Part shown: positions 10,090 through 22,211 of the stretch, in pieces
Layout of the letters: each line of letters starts with the position of its first letter
How positions within the stretch are numbered: the stretch's first letter is position 1
From: Carettochelys insculpta
Lineage: Eukaryota; Chordata; Testudines; Carettochelyidae
Direction of reading: 5' to 3'
NCBI RefSeq assembly: GCF_033958435.1
Contig: NC_134161.1
Span: 14,880,001-14,944,000 of the forward strand
DNA: 64,000 bases
Made by a program: the position numbers and the translations under genes
The notes under the pieces: model-generated
What the model was told of the DNA's origin: nothing
Database searches by the model: none
The model's input: the letters and a program-made list of their open reading frames with translations, nothing else

Positions 10090-11635
10090 CTGGCTCACCA
10101 TGAATTACTTATAGGCAACAACCTAGAAGCCTGCTACTTTAGCTCTGACTGGTGATGTACATGTTCGCTGCAGCAGTCCTAGGTCCAGTTCCTGCTGCTG
10201 GCCATTTCACCTGTCTCCCAGAGATCCATCCCTAATGCAGCTGGGCTGGGTGCTTTTATGCCTGGCCAGGGTCAGTAGGTAGTAAACATGGCACAGCTGC
10301 ACCCAAAGGAGAGAGAAGCCCCCTTCTGATCAAGTCCTCAATCATTTGAGGCATTTTCCAGATCCTGGGAAATGCACCTCTTGTGCTTGTATCCCTCCGC
10401 AGACTCACAACTGCTAATAGTTCCATGCTATAATTCTGTTGATCATTGTGGGTAACACAGGAGCTTCCAAATGTGCCAAGAGTCTGTTCAGATAAACACC
10501 CAGAGCCCTGGAGGTTTCTTTAGCCCTCATCGGAACCACTGAAATGTTCAAAACTTGGTTGTGAATCTGGTGGGAATAATTTCTCCTATCAGATTTTTGG
10601 TGCCCTCTTGCTTCCAGCTTGGTCAAAAAACTGAAGGAACAGCTTCTTTCTTGGTATTTGGGGACATAAGAATCTGCTTACACTTACAGCTCAGGATTTC
10701 ACAGACCAGAATGGCACTAAGCAGTGTGGTGTGTTGAAAACCGTGTTAAGATTGCAAGCTCTCAATTTGAAGGTAAAGGATTTCCAGGTTACTCTGTAGG
10801 GGAGTGTACAGCTCTTCACCAGTCAGTCTGTGAAGAGCCTGTCTGGAGCAAGGTGGAGTGAATTTTGCCTCTGTGACTTAAGGAGCAGCCTGTTTTGTCT
10901 GTCTCTGGTTTGGGGGTTGCTAGAGTTTCAGAAATATGGAGGTGTTCACATTGTAACTTTCCAGCAAGAAAATTTATGGTTTTAAATCTAACGTCTGTTT
11001 ATATCTTGTGAACATCACAAAAAGATAATAGAAATGAAACAGGTAAGGACACTCGAAAGGCAGGGATGGGGATTAAGTCTGAGCACTGAGTGAAAATTGA
11101 GACTGATTCTTTGTTTCTCAAGTCTGCTTTGCCCATCTCTACCTATAACAACTGGCTTTTAAAAATCTCTGCTAAATGTGTACTTGAACTCCTAAAGGCA
11201 TAAATGAGATCTGTTATCTGATAATAGTTTCCCCCGACTCTGCCTGTCTCTTTCTAAGAGCTTTCCCCTGAATGAAATTTCTGCCCGAGGGCCAGCTGGA
11301 ATTTGTGACAGATGAAAGGCAGAGATGGAAAGTATGTCTCTGTTGTTATTTTATTTATTTATAAAGTACAAATGAGCTTTCACTAAAGTGCAGTACTGCG
11401 GGGGCACCACCAATCAGTTTCCATAATAAAAGATGATAATATACATCTCACTCCAACCCTTGCTATGCCAATGTGCCCCAGATTGTAAACCAGGCTAAAA
11501 CACTAATAACAATAATTAACTAACAACAATTTTGGGGAGGGATTTAGAGTGGGGAGCCGGGTTTCAGTAAACCTCAGACCATGTTTCGGGCTTGCCTCTA
11601 TTCAAGTATATGAGCGTCCAAGTAAAGCATCTTCT
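10090..11635. other. Unannotated stretch
   Basis: No repeat family is recognised with confidence. It contains ordinary AT-leaning sequence with a few T-rich and A-rich runs and no coding frame of interest. Confidence 0.4.
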
Positions 11636-11637
11636 CT

Positions 11638-11675
11638 CAGTAACCCTCAGTTTCCTCATCTGTAAAATGACAGTA
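11638..11675 (+). mobile_element. MIR-like SINE core, left half, interrupted
   Basis: 'cagtaaccctcagtttcctc' then 'atctgtaaaatgacagta' is the MIR core, which reads 'cctcagtttcctcatctgtaaaatg' in the family. The copy is cut at its TA by the next MITE and resumes at 12005. Confidence 0.6.
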
Positions 11676-12002
11676 CAGGTTGAACCACTCTAATCTAGAA
11701 CTCTCTTGTCCAGCAACATCCATAATCTGTCATGATTTTAGTTAGCTGGATGTCCACTTATCATGAGTGCGGCCAAGTTTCCCACAGTCCCATAAAGTTT
11801 GTTGACAGCCACCAGTGCTGGCTTTCAGTGCTCTGTGCTGTTATTCAGCTGTAATTTATCCAAAACATCTTTTAAGTGCCACAGTAAGCATTGGAAGTGT
11901 TGGTAATGCTGCTCGTCAATATTGACTTCCTGTGGTCAGGCAAATTCTCTGGTCTGGCACAGGTCGGGTCCCGAGGGCGCTGGATGAGAGCGGTTCAGCC
12001 TG
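11676..12002 (+). mobile_element. Tigger-like MITE, TA-flanked, nested in SINE (copy C)
   Basis: This 327-bp copy has ends CAGGTTGAACCACTCTAATC and AGAGCGGTTCAGCCTG, with TA on both sides (11674-11675, 12003-12004). The interior matches copies A and D in order: TTAGTTAGCTGGATGTCCAC, CCCATAAAGTTTGTT, GGAAGTGTTGGTAATGCTGC. It sits inside a MIR-like SINE, which is therefore older. Confidence 0.8.
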
Positions 12003-12004
12003 TA

Positions 12005-12100
12005 ATTGTACTTACTCATATTTGCAAAGTACTTTGATAACTGGGAAGAATGTGTAATGTATGTAAGCATGCAGTATTAGTATCATTATTAACCCTTTAA
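12005..12100 (+). mobile_element. MIR-like SINE tail, right half
   Basis: 'cttactcatatttgcaaagtactttgataa' and the following TATTAGTATCATTATTAA resemble the post-core part of the MIR-like family, in the same orientation as the core at 11638. Confidence 0.45.
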
Positions 12101-12279
12101 ATGACCTCTGTTGATAGGGAGAATGTCCAACATGAGCATACTTATAGCTGCCTGTTGCATTTAGAACGATGAATGTTTATGTAATGTGTGACACTCAAGA
12201 GGAGTGTACACTTCCCTAGTGACTCAAGAAGATGTGAGGAACAAAGAGAGGGGTGGCGTATTTTTAAAAACTACAGATG

Positions 12280-12500
12280 GAGCTAGTTGGAAAATAAAGG
12301 TTTTGTTTCCATGAAAATGGACAACATTTTGGTAAAGATTTCCTGCAGAAAACTGACATATCAAAATAGGAAAATGGAAAATATTTCCATTCTGGGGCAT
12401 TTGATTTATGGACAAGTATCAATATTTTCCAGCAGAAAATAAAATTGTTTTGCAGGAAACTCAGTTTTTCTGGCATAGTTTTGGTAAAAAAATTGTACCC
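12280..12500. repeat. AAATTTTC-rich degenerate repeat
   Basis: The segment is built from repeated GGAAAAT, GAAAATGG and ATTTTCC words with many local inversions (for example 'ccatgaaaatgg'). Similar composition recurs near 20440-20890, 30190-30400, 39620-39740 and 59690-59880. I cannot name the family. Confidence 0.35.
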
Positions 12501-12504
12501 AGCC

Positions 12505-14610
12505 TTACCCCTGCGCCTGTGGGGACTCTGCTTATGCACCAAGAATGCTAAGAAGCACATCTGCCCAATGATATGGTAGAGACATGAAGCTTTCTATTGG
12601 CAGCTTTATTTGCAAGGAGGATAAAGTCTCCAACTTTCGCTTTGCTGATGGAAATACCTATTTCCTCCCTCACCTGCCCATGATCCCAGTCTAAATGCAC
12701 CATTAATGTATTCTGTTATTGAAATTTTTAGATGAAAGCGCTTTAAGGTTGTCTCACCAGATGTTCTAAGGCTGGCCTCATTCCCAGGCAACCTGGCCCA
12801 TCCCAATTTTGTTTCATTACTGCTTAATCACTTAATTGCATTCCCTTTATATACCATGTGTATATGAGGTCAGCAGCTCTCTCAGCCAGCTCTCAATATT
12901 TCCCTCACCCACTGCAGGTCCCATGCTGGTCCATAAAGAACTGGGCTGGGGATGCTTCACTGCTGAAGTTTCCAGCTACAAACAGAAGCCCGACAATTGG
13001 TACCACAAAGGACATTCGGATAGCAAGGTCAGACTGTCCACCTAACTGAGTTTTCTAGGTGTTCCAGTTAGAATACAGCTGTCCTGCTGCTACGTGGTCC
13101 ACGTACAGACCTGTAGGAGATGTGCCACATCACCAAACACAATGGTTATAGCCTGACATCCCTTTGGAGGCTGTTACCAGATTCCAGCAGCATAAGTTTG
13201 TGCCAAAAGCTCCAGCAGTAGAAGGGTTAATGGGCTCCCCTCCACTTACTATGCCTCTCTCACTAAAGGGTGTGTGGATTTTTTCCAGACTCCAAAGAAT
13301 CTAAGCCCTTGTCGTTTTTCTTTTTCCCAATAAAAACCTTCTGCCCCAGTCCTGGTTAACATCTCAGCACAGCCCCATTCAGCGCTCCCTTGGGCATCTG
13401 CCTGTTGATTTTCACTGGGTACCCTGTCTACTCCCAGAGGAAATGGTCAATTCCCCAGTTGTGAGGAGCTAATGAGGCTATTTGCCAACCTTTGGGCGTC
13501 TCGGAGACAGAGAAGCGACGACTTCTGACAAGGCAAGTGGCTTCCAAAGCTAAGAATTCCACAGATGTCAGCACCAGGGTGGCTAGTGAGTTTACTTTGG
13601 ATGAGGTGGTGCTGCATTTGGAAGCATTTTTCCATGTGCTGGCTGAGGTATCCAGGGCTTAAGGGAGATCGCTTTGTTATGGGAACTCCTGGTGCAGAGG
13701 AGAGGGGACGATAGCAAGCTACAATGTGACACCCTGGCAAATTCACTTGCGGCAGATTAATTATTGACTTGCATCATCTCACCTCCGGAAGGCCCTGTCC
13801 CTGCCTGATCAGCTAGGGCCTTTTCTCACCACAGTCAGTAGCAAAACTCCCACTGACTATGGGTGGGATTACATTAACCTCCTACTCCTCACCAGCACTG
13901 CACAGCTGAGACCGCCAAACTCATTCCATCCCCATGACTGTCTTTTCCAGCCCTCCAAACCCATCATTTAACCTCCTGGGGAAAAATGCAAAGCTACACT
14001 CAGCCTTGTCCCAAAAGGGTTAATGCACTCAGGCTAGGGGTTCTTTGTAGTAATTAGAAGGAAAACAGGAGATTAAAATCTCCTCCTGCTCAAAGGATAG
14101 TGTTCCAAGTGAAACAGCTGAGATGGGGCATTCACACTGAATGCTCTTTGTGTGGTTTTCGTGACCTGCCAATGATCTGGTAAGGTTTCAAACCCAGGCG
14201 ATATAGGAGTTTGAAATGTCCCATTAAATTATGGGGCCATGGGGTATCTTTATCACCCACCTCTAAGGCCTTATCCACTCCTTGGTAAACAATTTTGCAG
14301 CAAGATCTGGCGTTTTCAGACATGCTTCACAAAGAGGGTGAAGCTGAGTTCTCAGTGCCTTTGTTGAAACAGGCTACAGGGCTGAGGCTCAGCCCAGAGA
14401 TCCTATTGTCCTTCCACTCTGTTGACCTGGACTTTGTCATAAGATCAAGAGGGATTTGAAGACAAAAAAAAAATAGTAATGTCCAAATTCACCACCACCC
14501 TTTCCCAGGACTGAGAGATGCTTTTCCACCCAGGAGCGCTGCTCAGCCAAAACCAACAGGTTGAGAGTCAGGAGTCACAGGCACGGTTCACAGCCTCAGA
14601 GGGGTCTCTT
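12505..14610. other. Unannotated stretch
   Basis: No repeat is confidently recognised and no exon found. The minus frame at 13447-13746 and the frames near 12836 have no recognisable motif. A (A)9 run lies near 14465. Confidence 0.4.
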
Positions 14611-14619
14611 AGGTTCACA

Positions 14620-14680
14620 AAAAACAACCAGTCCTGTAATTGTTAGCCTTTAAGGTGCCACATGACTGCTTGTTTTTAGG
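14620..14680. mobile_element. Penelope-like tail scrap
   Basis: 'aacaaccagtcctgtaattg' abuts 'gttagcctttaaggtgccacatgactgcttg'. These are the two orientations of the GGTGCCACA-type Penelope tail, meeting head to head with the middle lost. Confidence 0.5.
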
Positions 14681-14995
14681 TGTGGTTCATGTCACCATCC
14701 TTGGAGCAGATCCTCTGCTCATGACCTCATTGGCACCTTTTACCTGTGAAAAATGGGGGCAAAAGGCTGCCATGTGCAACGTGCCTCCCATCCCAACACC
14801 GACACAGCAAATGATCCCAGGTTCTCATCCAAACATATTCCCGCCTGGGCTGAAGTCCAGGGCTAAAGCCAGTTGTTAAGGTCAAATGATAAGTGCTTCA
14901 TAAATTGTCCTTCTGCTGCTGCCATAGGTTGATTCATGCCTGCGGGGCTAATGGAAAGGCACGGTTTACTAGGCAGTTTAACGGCAGCTGGTGGT

Positions 14996-15165
14996 CAGTG
15001 TTCCCTGTAAGCTGAGCATTGGGCACTCCCTCTGCCCCAGGAAAAATTCAGTTGCTGCCCAGATGAGTAAAGCTGGCAGCCTGCGCTTCTATGGGTGGTG
15101 CACATCTGCACTTGCCTTGGCACAGATAAATTTTATTTCATCTGGGGGTGGAAAAGTTCAGCAGG
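14996..15165 (+). mobile_element. hAT-like MITE (same family as 3832-4013)
   Basis: It starts CAGTGTTCCCTGTAAGCTGA and continues 'gcattgggcactccctctgcc', with 'gggtggtgcacatctgcacttgcc' and a decayed 'ggggtggaaaa' block. The order matches the minus-strand copies at 3.7-4.0 kb. The right terminus is not clear. Confidence 0.5.
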
Positions 15166-15169
15166 AATT

Positions 15170-15835
15170 CTGCTCCTGATCCACCATGGGAGCTGGTGGC
15201 CCCTTCTGTTTGCAAACTCCCAGCCTGCAATTGACTTCAGGGAGAGGGAATACTCTGTATCTCACAGCAGGCTCTCAGCACCTGGCCGGATTGGTTCCTT
15301 GAAAGAGCAGCCATGCTCCACTGCAGAGCAGCTTGGGCTTGCGGGTAGGTGTGCAGTCTGCAAAGCACTTTGGGATGAAATGGGCTTTAGAAATACCAAA
15401 TATTATGATAAAATCTGTGTGAGCTTCGTGGCTATTCTAGGAGCCCTGCCAGGTGGAGGATTAGGAACAAATCAAAACTATTCCAACTTCTAGTTATTTT
15501 CTGAAGGAATAAAGCCATTGAAGCAGCAAGGTCATGGGTGCTAACAGGAAGATAAGGGCACAAAGGTCTGATTTGGATCTGACTTGCCTACGTGCAAACC
15601 TGGAGCATCTCCATGGACCTATTATGCCAGTAGAAAATGGCTAAGTGAGAACAGGTTCCAGATGGCAACTTCTTGGCTATACGTGCCTTTGTCAAGTGAT
15701 GCCTCAGTTTCCCATTACCCACAAAGGGATTTTTGTACTCAAATATATTCCTGTACCCTGAGAGAAAGCTTAATGTTTTGGTGCAGTTCAAGTGGTCAGA
15801 TATCTCACCAAACTCATGGAGGCACCCTTCCAACT
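15170..15835. other. Unannotated stretch
   Basis: A 132-codon plus-strand frame (15095-15493) starts inside the preceding hAT-like element and shows no domain, so it is treated as chance. The segment 'gcaaagcactttgggatgaaatgg' near 15360 resembles a MIR-like SINE tail. Confidence 0.35.
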
Positions 15836-15839
15836 TTAA

Positions 15840-16242
15840 GCATGCACATAAGACCTAGGGGGTCACCAGATGAAATGAATGGGTAGCAGGTTTAAAAGTA
15901 ACCAAAGGAAGTTTTTCTTCACACAGCACATGGTCGGCCTGCAGAACTCCCGGCCAAAGGAGATTGTGAAGATTAGGACTTTAACGGGGTTCAAAAAAGA
16001 GCTAGATAAATTCATGGGGGTCAGGTCCATCAGCGGCTACTAACCAGGATGGGCAGGAACAGTGTCCCTGGCCTCTGTTTGTCAGAAGCTGGAAGTGGGT
16101 GACAGGAGAGGGACCAGGCAATGACAGCCTGTTCTGTTCACTCCCTTTGGGGAATCTGGCATTGGTCATTGTCTGAAGATAGGATACTGGGCTTGATGGA
16201 CCTTTGGTCTGATCCAGTGTGGCTGTTCTTGTGTCCTTATGT
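15840..16242 (+). mobile_element. CR1-type LINE 3' end (TTATGTTC-tailed subfamily)
   Basis: A long 3' UTR piece runs in order: 'gaagtttttcttcacacagc', 'aactcccggccaaaggagattgtgaag', 'ttcaaaaaagagctagataa', 'gataggatactgggcttgatggac', 'ctttggtctgatccagtgtggc', and a terminal 'gttcttgtgtccttatgttc'. This is the sense version of the piece at 54361 and of the piece at 36140. It ends in a TTATGTTC repeat rather than ATTCTATG, marking a distinct subfamily. Confidence 0.75.
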
Positions 16243-16409
16243 TCACTAGTTGTGTGCTCACACTTTGCACACATGTACATGTTCTTCTGGAACAGCATAT
16301 TTATTATTTGCACCAAACTTTGGAAGCAATAAAAGAGTCGTGGCTGAAAAAAAATCAGACTTTTTGGATGCCTGGATTTGCACTAACTTGGAAATCAAAT
16401 AACAATAAA

Positions 16410-16456
16410 CTATTTTGCTGGTCTTTAAAGTGCTACTTGACTGCTTTTTGTTTTGA
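16410..16456. mobile_element. Penelope-like tail scrap
   Basis: 'ctattttgctggtctttaaagtgctacttg', then 'actgctttttgttttg', is a short diverged piece of the Penelope tail ('tgttagtctttaaggtgccac'). Confidence 0.45.
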
Positions 16457-16965
16457 GAGAATTGAGTGCCTATTCAAAGCAAAGCTTCTGGTTCAGGTCC
16501 GCTTCAGATGTGTTAAAACCATGCAGGTTTCACATGGCCCTAGCCAGCACCTTGTAAGCAGCTGAGCCAAGATAGCTGGGGATGGCTCAGTGCTCTGTGG
16601 GTGGCCTGTAGGATCTAAGCCATTTTTCTGATTATTTGAACTAGCTCCTCACTTTCCAGTGGGTCAGAGGAAAAGTAACTTGGTCACAACAGAGAGAACC
16701 AGAGGCCGAGTGAACAACCTATCCAAACATAGACCCATGACAAGGTTACACTTGCATAATTTACAGATATTTCAGGCTGCAATAAAAACCCTGGTGGTTC
16801 ATCTTCTCAACGAGATCAGAGAGAACAGGAAATGAGATAAGTTAATCAGATTACATGAAAGAGACAGAGAATTTGGAGCTGCTGAAAACTCATAGAGGAA
16901 TGATCAGCATTAGTCATTAGCATTCTCTTTAGTCTGTCCCTGAGAGTATCTCAAAGCACTCTGAG

Positions 16966-17393
16966 TAGGTCTACACAGCACAGTTATTTTTAAATAGCTA
17001 TCCTAGTGTCTTCACGATGCAACTGTTGTTTTGAAAATAAATTCAAAATAAATTGAATTGAAATAAATTTTAAAAAGTGGTTGAGTTATTTAGAAATTGG
17101 CAAGCCTCATTTCACGAGGAGTAGCACCTATTTTGAAAAAGCCATTTTGAAATAGGTGCTGTGTAGAGAGGCAAGATGTGTATGTAGATGCACCAGAGGC
17201 CCTTAGTTCGAAAGAGCGGTCCTCATGGTGCTGGATCTTTTGATCCCTGGCTTGTTCTTTTGAAAGAGTGGGGCCTCTGTGGACATTCTCTTTCCAAAGA
17301 GTAGATTCATCTTTTAATCTGCTTTTTTGTGTGTGTACATGCTCTTTCAAATGATGATCTTCTTTTGAAAGATCACTGTAGTATAGACATGGC
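16966..17393. mobile_element. Palindrome-rich MITE with GTCTACAC ends
   Basis: The left end 'taggtctacacagc' is complementary in form to the right end 'gtatagacatggcc'. The interior contains ATTTTGAAATAGG, TTCGAAAGAGC and TCTTTTGAAAGATC words that form local inverted repeats. The termini and the A/T-plus-TTCGAA composition link it to the other GTCTACAC-ended MITEs in this window, notably 39011, 46850, 53566 and 54605. Confidence 0.55.
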
Positions 17394-17399
17394 CCAAGT

Positions 17400-18115
17400 T
17401 AATACATTTCAACTCATTCACCGGGTAACAATAGCTATGGGTATCTTCTCAGCTGCAACAGAAATGCAGCCACCCCTGGGCTGGAATATGACAGCTATTT
17501 ATGAGCGCACAATCCCACCTCTAAGTAGAACAGGGCAGTTAGAGAAGAAGCAGCCTATAGCTTATAAAAACTATGGGCAGAAAAAAGCCTCAGCTGTAAT
17601 TTGAGGACATCAGGGTTGATAGCTATTCTTCTGAAAGTTCTATGAGAGCTTTAAATGATCATAGGGAGTCAGGATGTCCATTTAGTATGTTTCATTCCAA
17701 TGGCAATATTTCCAGGAAAAAAGCGCCCACTGGTGCTTTCCAGTGCAGTGAGAAGCTACAGACAACTGAGCTGGTCCAAGCTGGCATGCTTACATAGGAG
17801 TCTGGCTATGTACGGAAGGAGAACCAGAAACAGAGAAACATCCCTGCTTTCATACCAAGATCATGTCTACACTAGAAACTTTTGCTAGCAGCTTATCTGT
17901 TTTTAATAAATTAATTATTTTAAATAATTCCTAAGGGGCATTATTCAGTCTTTCACTGTTGTAAAATAATTCCCCCTAGATTAGAGATGGCATCAAACAG
18001 GAACCTGCTTCCCAAAATGTTAGAGAGTTCAGGTTTGTCTTTCTGGGTCAGAACCCATCATCCCAAAAGTTATGGCTGGAGGCCAGTTCCAAAATAGGAA
18101 AGACACAAAATTTTC
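17400..18115. other. Unannotated stretch
   Basis: No repeat family is recognised. It contains two open plus-strand frames without motifs. A TTAATTATTTTAAATAATT-type inverted AT block lies near 17905-17930. Confidence 0.35.
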
Positions 18116-18117
18116 AA

Positions 18118-18345
18118 AGAACCATATGGTTGGAAGAGATCTCAGGAGGTCATCAAGTCCAACCCCCTGGTCAAAGCAGGACCAATCCCAACTAAATCAT
18201 CCCAGTCAAGGCTTTGTCAAATGGTGAAGTCCCACAAATAGAGACACATCTGGTTTATCTAATTCTTGGTGAGGGAAAATCACTCCAGAACAGCCACTGT
18301 TTAGAGATTTCATCCCACACTCAAGGAAAAACTAGCAAGAATGCA
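18118..18345 (-). mobile_element. CR1-type LINE 3' end fragment
   Basis: The antisense CR1 3' UTR is long and well preserved: 'gttggaagagatctcaggaggtc', 'atcaagtccaaccccctgg', 'caaagcaggaccaatcccaac', 'taaatcatcccagtcaaggc', then 'actccagaacagccactg'. It reads on the minus strand. Confidence 0.8.
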
Positions 18346-18349
18346 GGCT

Positions 18350-19435
18350 GTGGGGAAAGGAGTCTAGACACCAAGCCAGTGAAAATCTAGAAAGAATCTA
18401 GCCAGTCTGGTAAAACAACAGCCACTCAGAATGGTGGACATCTTGTGACATTAGCTTGCTGATCTTATGAGAAGCTTTCTGTGTTGTTCAATTGCCCATA
18501 GAGATTTCAGCTCCACGAAACCCAGGACCTAGTTTGCCCTGTAACCTAATTCAGATCTGCACATAAAATATCTCCTTTCAGCTCTTCTTCCCTCATGGAA
18601 CATGCTTAAGCTTTCACTGGCATGTTCAGCCACCTAAGGCCTGCCCATAGAAGCCTGGCTGCAGTTCTGACTGAACTCAAAGCATGCCCTGAAAATGTAT
18701 ATTGAGGGCAGAAGCAGTGGGTACAGGCCATTAAAGTTGTGCTCAGTAATCTTAATTTCAGTGTGGCCACAGCCAAGCTCTGCTTTTACAGCCCCAAGTA
18801 CAACTGATCCCTAAGGGGAGCAAGCTGTTTAGAAAGGAGATTTGATCCAGGCTTCTGTTTCAGAGCTGTAGCATCAGCTTTTCTGAGCAAACTCGCCAAG
18901 AGAACCAGAACACTGATAAACTGCCTGGGAAGTTTTCATGCAAATTCAGACACATCCCACTGTGGTTATTCTCCTCCCCAAGGATGGGATAACATGAAGG
19001 TTCAGGTCTCTGAGTCACAGGCCATGTGGATTTTCTCAGAGGCTGCCGGGGTGAGGAGCCAGCTCAACAGCATGTTTATTTATAAATTTGCCTCCTCGAT
19101 CTTAGTCTTGGCTACAGATTTTGGACTGGAAAGGCGGCTGCTCCTAGAGATAGACCCACACCAGACTTCTGGAGCCAAACTGCCCCCTGGGTTTGGGTTT
19201 TGTGGGGAAGGCAGCCTGGAACACCAAGCTTGTAGCTGAACTGCAGCTTTGGGTCACAACACATTGAGCTGTGCAGAGGAGAAAGTGTGGGTCAGAGTCA
19301 TAGCTGGGTCTCAAGTCTCTGGTTTCTTCTGCCCTCAAGCACACCTGGTCTATGCCAGACTCCCCAGAAGTGACATGGAAATCTGAGCTCAGTTCCATGC
19401 TCTTTGGTAGGGCATTGAACACACAGTCCTGCTTT
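18350..19435. other. Unannotated stretch
   Basis: No recognised repeat. The frames at 18994-19239 (+) and 19144-19422 (-) overlap each other and have no motif. Confidence 0.35.
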
Positions 19436-19439
19436 TTTG

Positions 19440-19508
19440 GTCCTTCTTTTAGTAGGGGATTGGACTCAATGACCTCCTGAGGTCACTTCCAGCCCTATGA
19501 TTTTATGG
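19440..19508 (+). mobile_element. CR1-type LINE terminal fragment
   Basis: 'ggggattggactcaatgacctcctgaggtc', then 'acttccagccctatgatttt', is the last 65 bp of a CR1 3' UTR with its tail. Confidence 0.75.
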
Positions 19509-19511
19509 CCC

Positions 19512-21035
19512 ACGGCTGAACCAAGACTGCCAAAAAAACCTCTACAACTTAGAGTAACGTACTTGCGTGTAAGCAGATAGCAGGCTTTTACAGACCCAGC
19601 CATTAGAGAGAGACAGGGCCAAGAACACTAAGGATGTGCTCTTTGGACAAGAACCACCTATGTAAATATCTGGGCACCATTTTTGAAGATTTAAATGACA
19701 GTAACCTGACCACAACCAAGTCCGCTGCACTGAGCCTCATTCTGCTGAGTTTCTGCTCCGCCAGCATCTTTCAGGGCTCCTCTATCCCGCCACAGCTCAA
19801 TGAAGGACCAAGTTCTTTCCGCAATGGTCCTTAAGCACAAGATTCTCTCCCTCCAGCCCATCCTACTGACCAGCTCTCTCTGCCCTGGTTGGGCTTGTCT
19901 GGATGGTCCAGGGGATTGCTAGCATAGGGCTGATTTTCAGATAACCATTTCAGGTTCAGATGGCATGAAGCAATTTCAAATTCAGACATACACAATATGT
20001 CCACTCAGCTGGTGTTGCTGTGGGACTGTGTGGATATCCACTTAAGAAATTGGTTGAGCATCTCAGCGAGTGTAAGTCAGTACACGGGAGCAATGCTGCA
20101 TTACAGCAACTGAAAATCTGCTCCATAGAGGCCAATTCACCCCTGCTTCTATTCTTGTGTCATCACTTATTTCAGTGCAAAACTGGTGTGGATAGCTATT
20201 CCTGTGATCTGTAAACATTTTACATGCCAAGCCATCTCCTTGTTTTAATGACTGTTTATTTGTCCCAAGGATCCAATTTGACCCACATGTGCAACCTTCT
20301 GAGTTAGCCCCACTCCCTCCGAAAGATTTTTCTGGTTCAGTGCCTTTCCGTACTCATCTTGCAGTGGTGTTGATGAAGAAGCAAGGGGTTGGGGAATACG
20401 GAATTAGGCCCAATTGGCACTAAGACATGGGCATTGGAGCTGGATGGGAAACCGTTTTCTTGTCCCATGAAAATTGTGAGATGTAATAGTAAACTCCACC
20501 CTGATTTAGAACAAAAAGCCAAAAATAACAATTTTATGCAAACTGAAAATTGAGTCCAGGTCAAGGGAAAGCTTTTGTTTTCATCATTCCAAAGTGTTCC
20601 TGTTACATTTCAATTATTTGTCACTTGTTTTGCTAATTCCAATGAGTTTTCAATATCCAAAGAAAAATGAATTTCAAAATTAAATGGCTCAGTGTCAAAG
20701 CTTTTTCTCCCCTCATCTCTCCTCACCAATAAAAAAACAAAATCCAAAAAACAACTCAAAGCTGCTTCTCAGTCGAGAACCTTGTCCAACCGCAAAAAGA
20801 ATTTCTGCACAGTTTTGGCTGTGAAGAACTGGTATTTCTAAAACAAAATTTTCTGGTTGAAAAATTCCCAGCCAACTCAAATTGACAGAAATACTTGAGG
20901 AAAGGGATTAATCCAACTAAATCAGAAAGAATAAAAGATTAAATAAAAATGTGTCTCTTTTGTGGGCATAATTCCATATAGGGTGTGATACAGCAAGGAA
21001 CAGTAATAACTAGCATAATAATATCTGTCTTATAC
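19512..21035. other. Unannotated stretch, AT-rich in its right half
   Basis: The 20440-20890 part is rich in ATTTTC/GAAAAT words and ends 'ggttgaaaaattcccagcc', similar to the repeat at 12280 and 59690. The rest shows nothing recognised. Confidence 0.35.
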
Positions 21036-21039
21036 AGAG

Positions 21040-21240
21040 ATTTGTAGCACCCCTCAAAGCACTTCATTCTTTAATATATTTATCCTTAAAACTCCGCTGT
21101 GACCCAGAGGAAAATGAGCTATATGTTAAAATAACTCTTTCAGGTTATGCAGAGCAGGTATGTTTGAGCAAGGAACTGACCCAAGATCTTTCTGAACAAA
21201 GGCAGGTGCTATAACCACTGAGAAGACTTCCTCTCAGAAT
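21040..21240 (-). mobile_element. MIR-like CORE-SINE, antisense
   Basis: Antisense order fits the family. First comes 'tttgtagcacccctcaaagcac' with TTAATATATTTATCC. Next is the core complement 'gacccagaggaaaatgagc', then 'aaggaactgacccaagatct'. Last is the tRNA-like head 'gcaggtgctataaccactgag'. Confidence 0.55.
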
Positions 21241-21244
21241 AATA

Positions 21245-22205
21245 CTCTGCTTAAAATACATCCCAGACTGCAATTATGCTACTACATCATTGCACAATTA
21301 TTTAGGATCATGACAAATAAAGAGTGATGAAATGAAAGGCAAGCTAAAGGTGTTAGACACTGGTTTCCTAATGAATCCATACAATAAAATTGTAGCTTTT
21401 TCCTTTCACCTATTATTCTCTTTTCTCCAGTTTCACTGATCAAAAAATGGGTATAGCTGGTCCAAGGCGTAACACTGAGTTGCCATTTCTGCAGGGCACA
21501 CAGTGTGTCACTACCCAAGAAAGGCAGGGTTTACCTAAAGACCCAGAAAAAAATTGACAACGTTTATAAACAGTTCCCATTTAACAGCACTCAACAGTGG
21601 GGCTGTTTAGGGCATGTACAGAGAGGATGACACAGGAGGAACTTAGGGATGCAGTATGTAATTGTGCAAATGGGAATTTCAACAGGACACAGGAAGACTA
21701 GGGAATGATCTTGAATGACCACAGATGGCCAAGACCTATGTTTTAGGTCTTCCCTGAAAATGGGTGTTTAAAGTGAGCTAGGAATGGAGCTGACCCTGTT
21801 CCCCTTATTCCCATATAGCACCTAGCTAGAGATTGGAGAACAGGGGTCCCATTTTCATAGGGAAAACCCATGAGGTGGCTGAGCTCAGATGCGACTTGAG
21901 TCTCCAAACCACTGAACTGAACAAAGCCTCCTTCCTTTCCCCCATCACCACATATCTATAGCAGATGAAAACTCAGCATCTGGGGCCCTGCCCTTAGTGC
22001 AGGTCACACATACAGCACTGGCCTTTGTAGGGGTTGCAAACCAAGCAGCTCTCTATTCCCCCACCTATTACAACACCACTGTATCACCCCTTTCTTCTGC
22101 TTCACTGAAACCTCATTTCAAATAACAATACCACCAAAAACTAATTGCCCCGGGCTTGTTTTCATCTCTTGATCAAAATGGGCTTTGCAAAAGCAGTCAG
22201 GAGCA
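21245..22205. other. Unannotated stretch
   Basis: No repeat or exon is recognised. Confidence 0.4.
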
Positions 22206-22211
22206 AGACAC

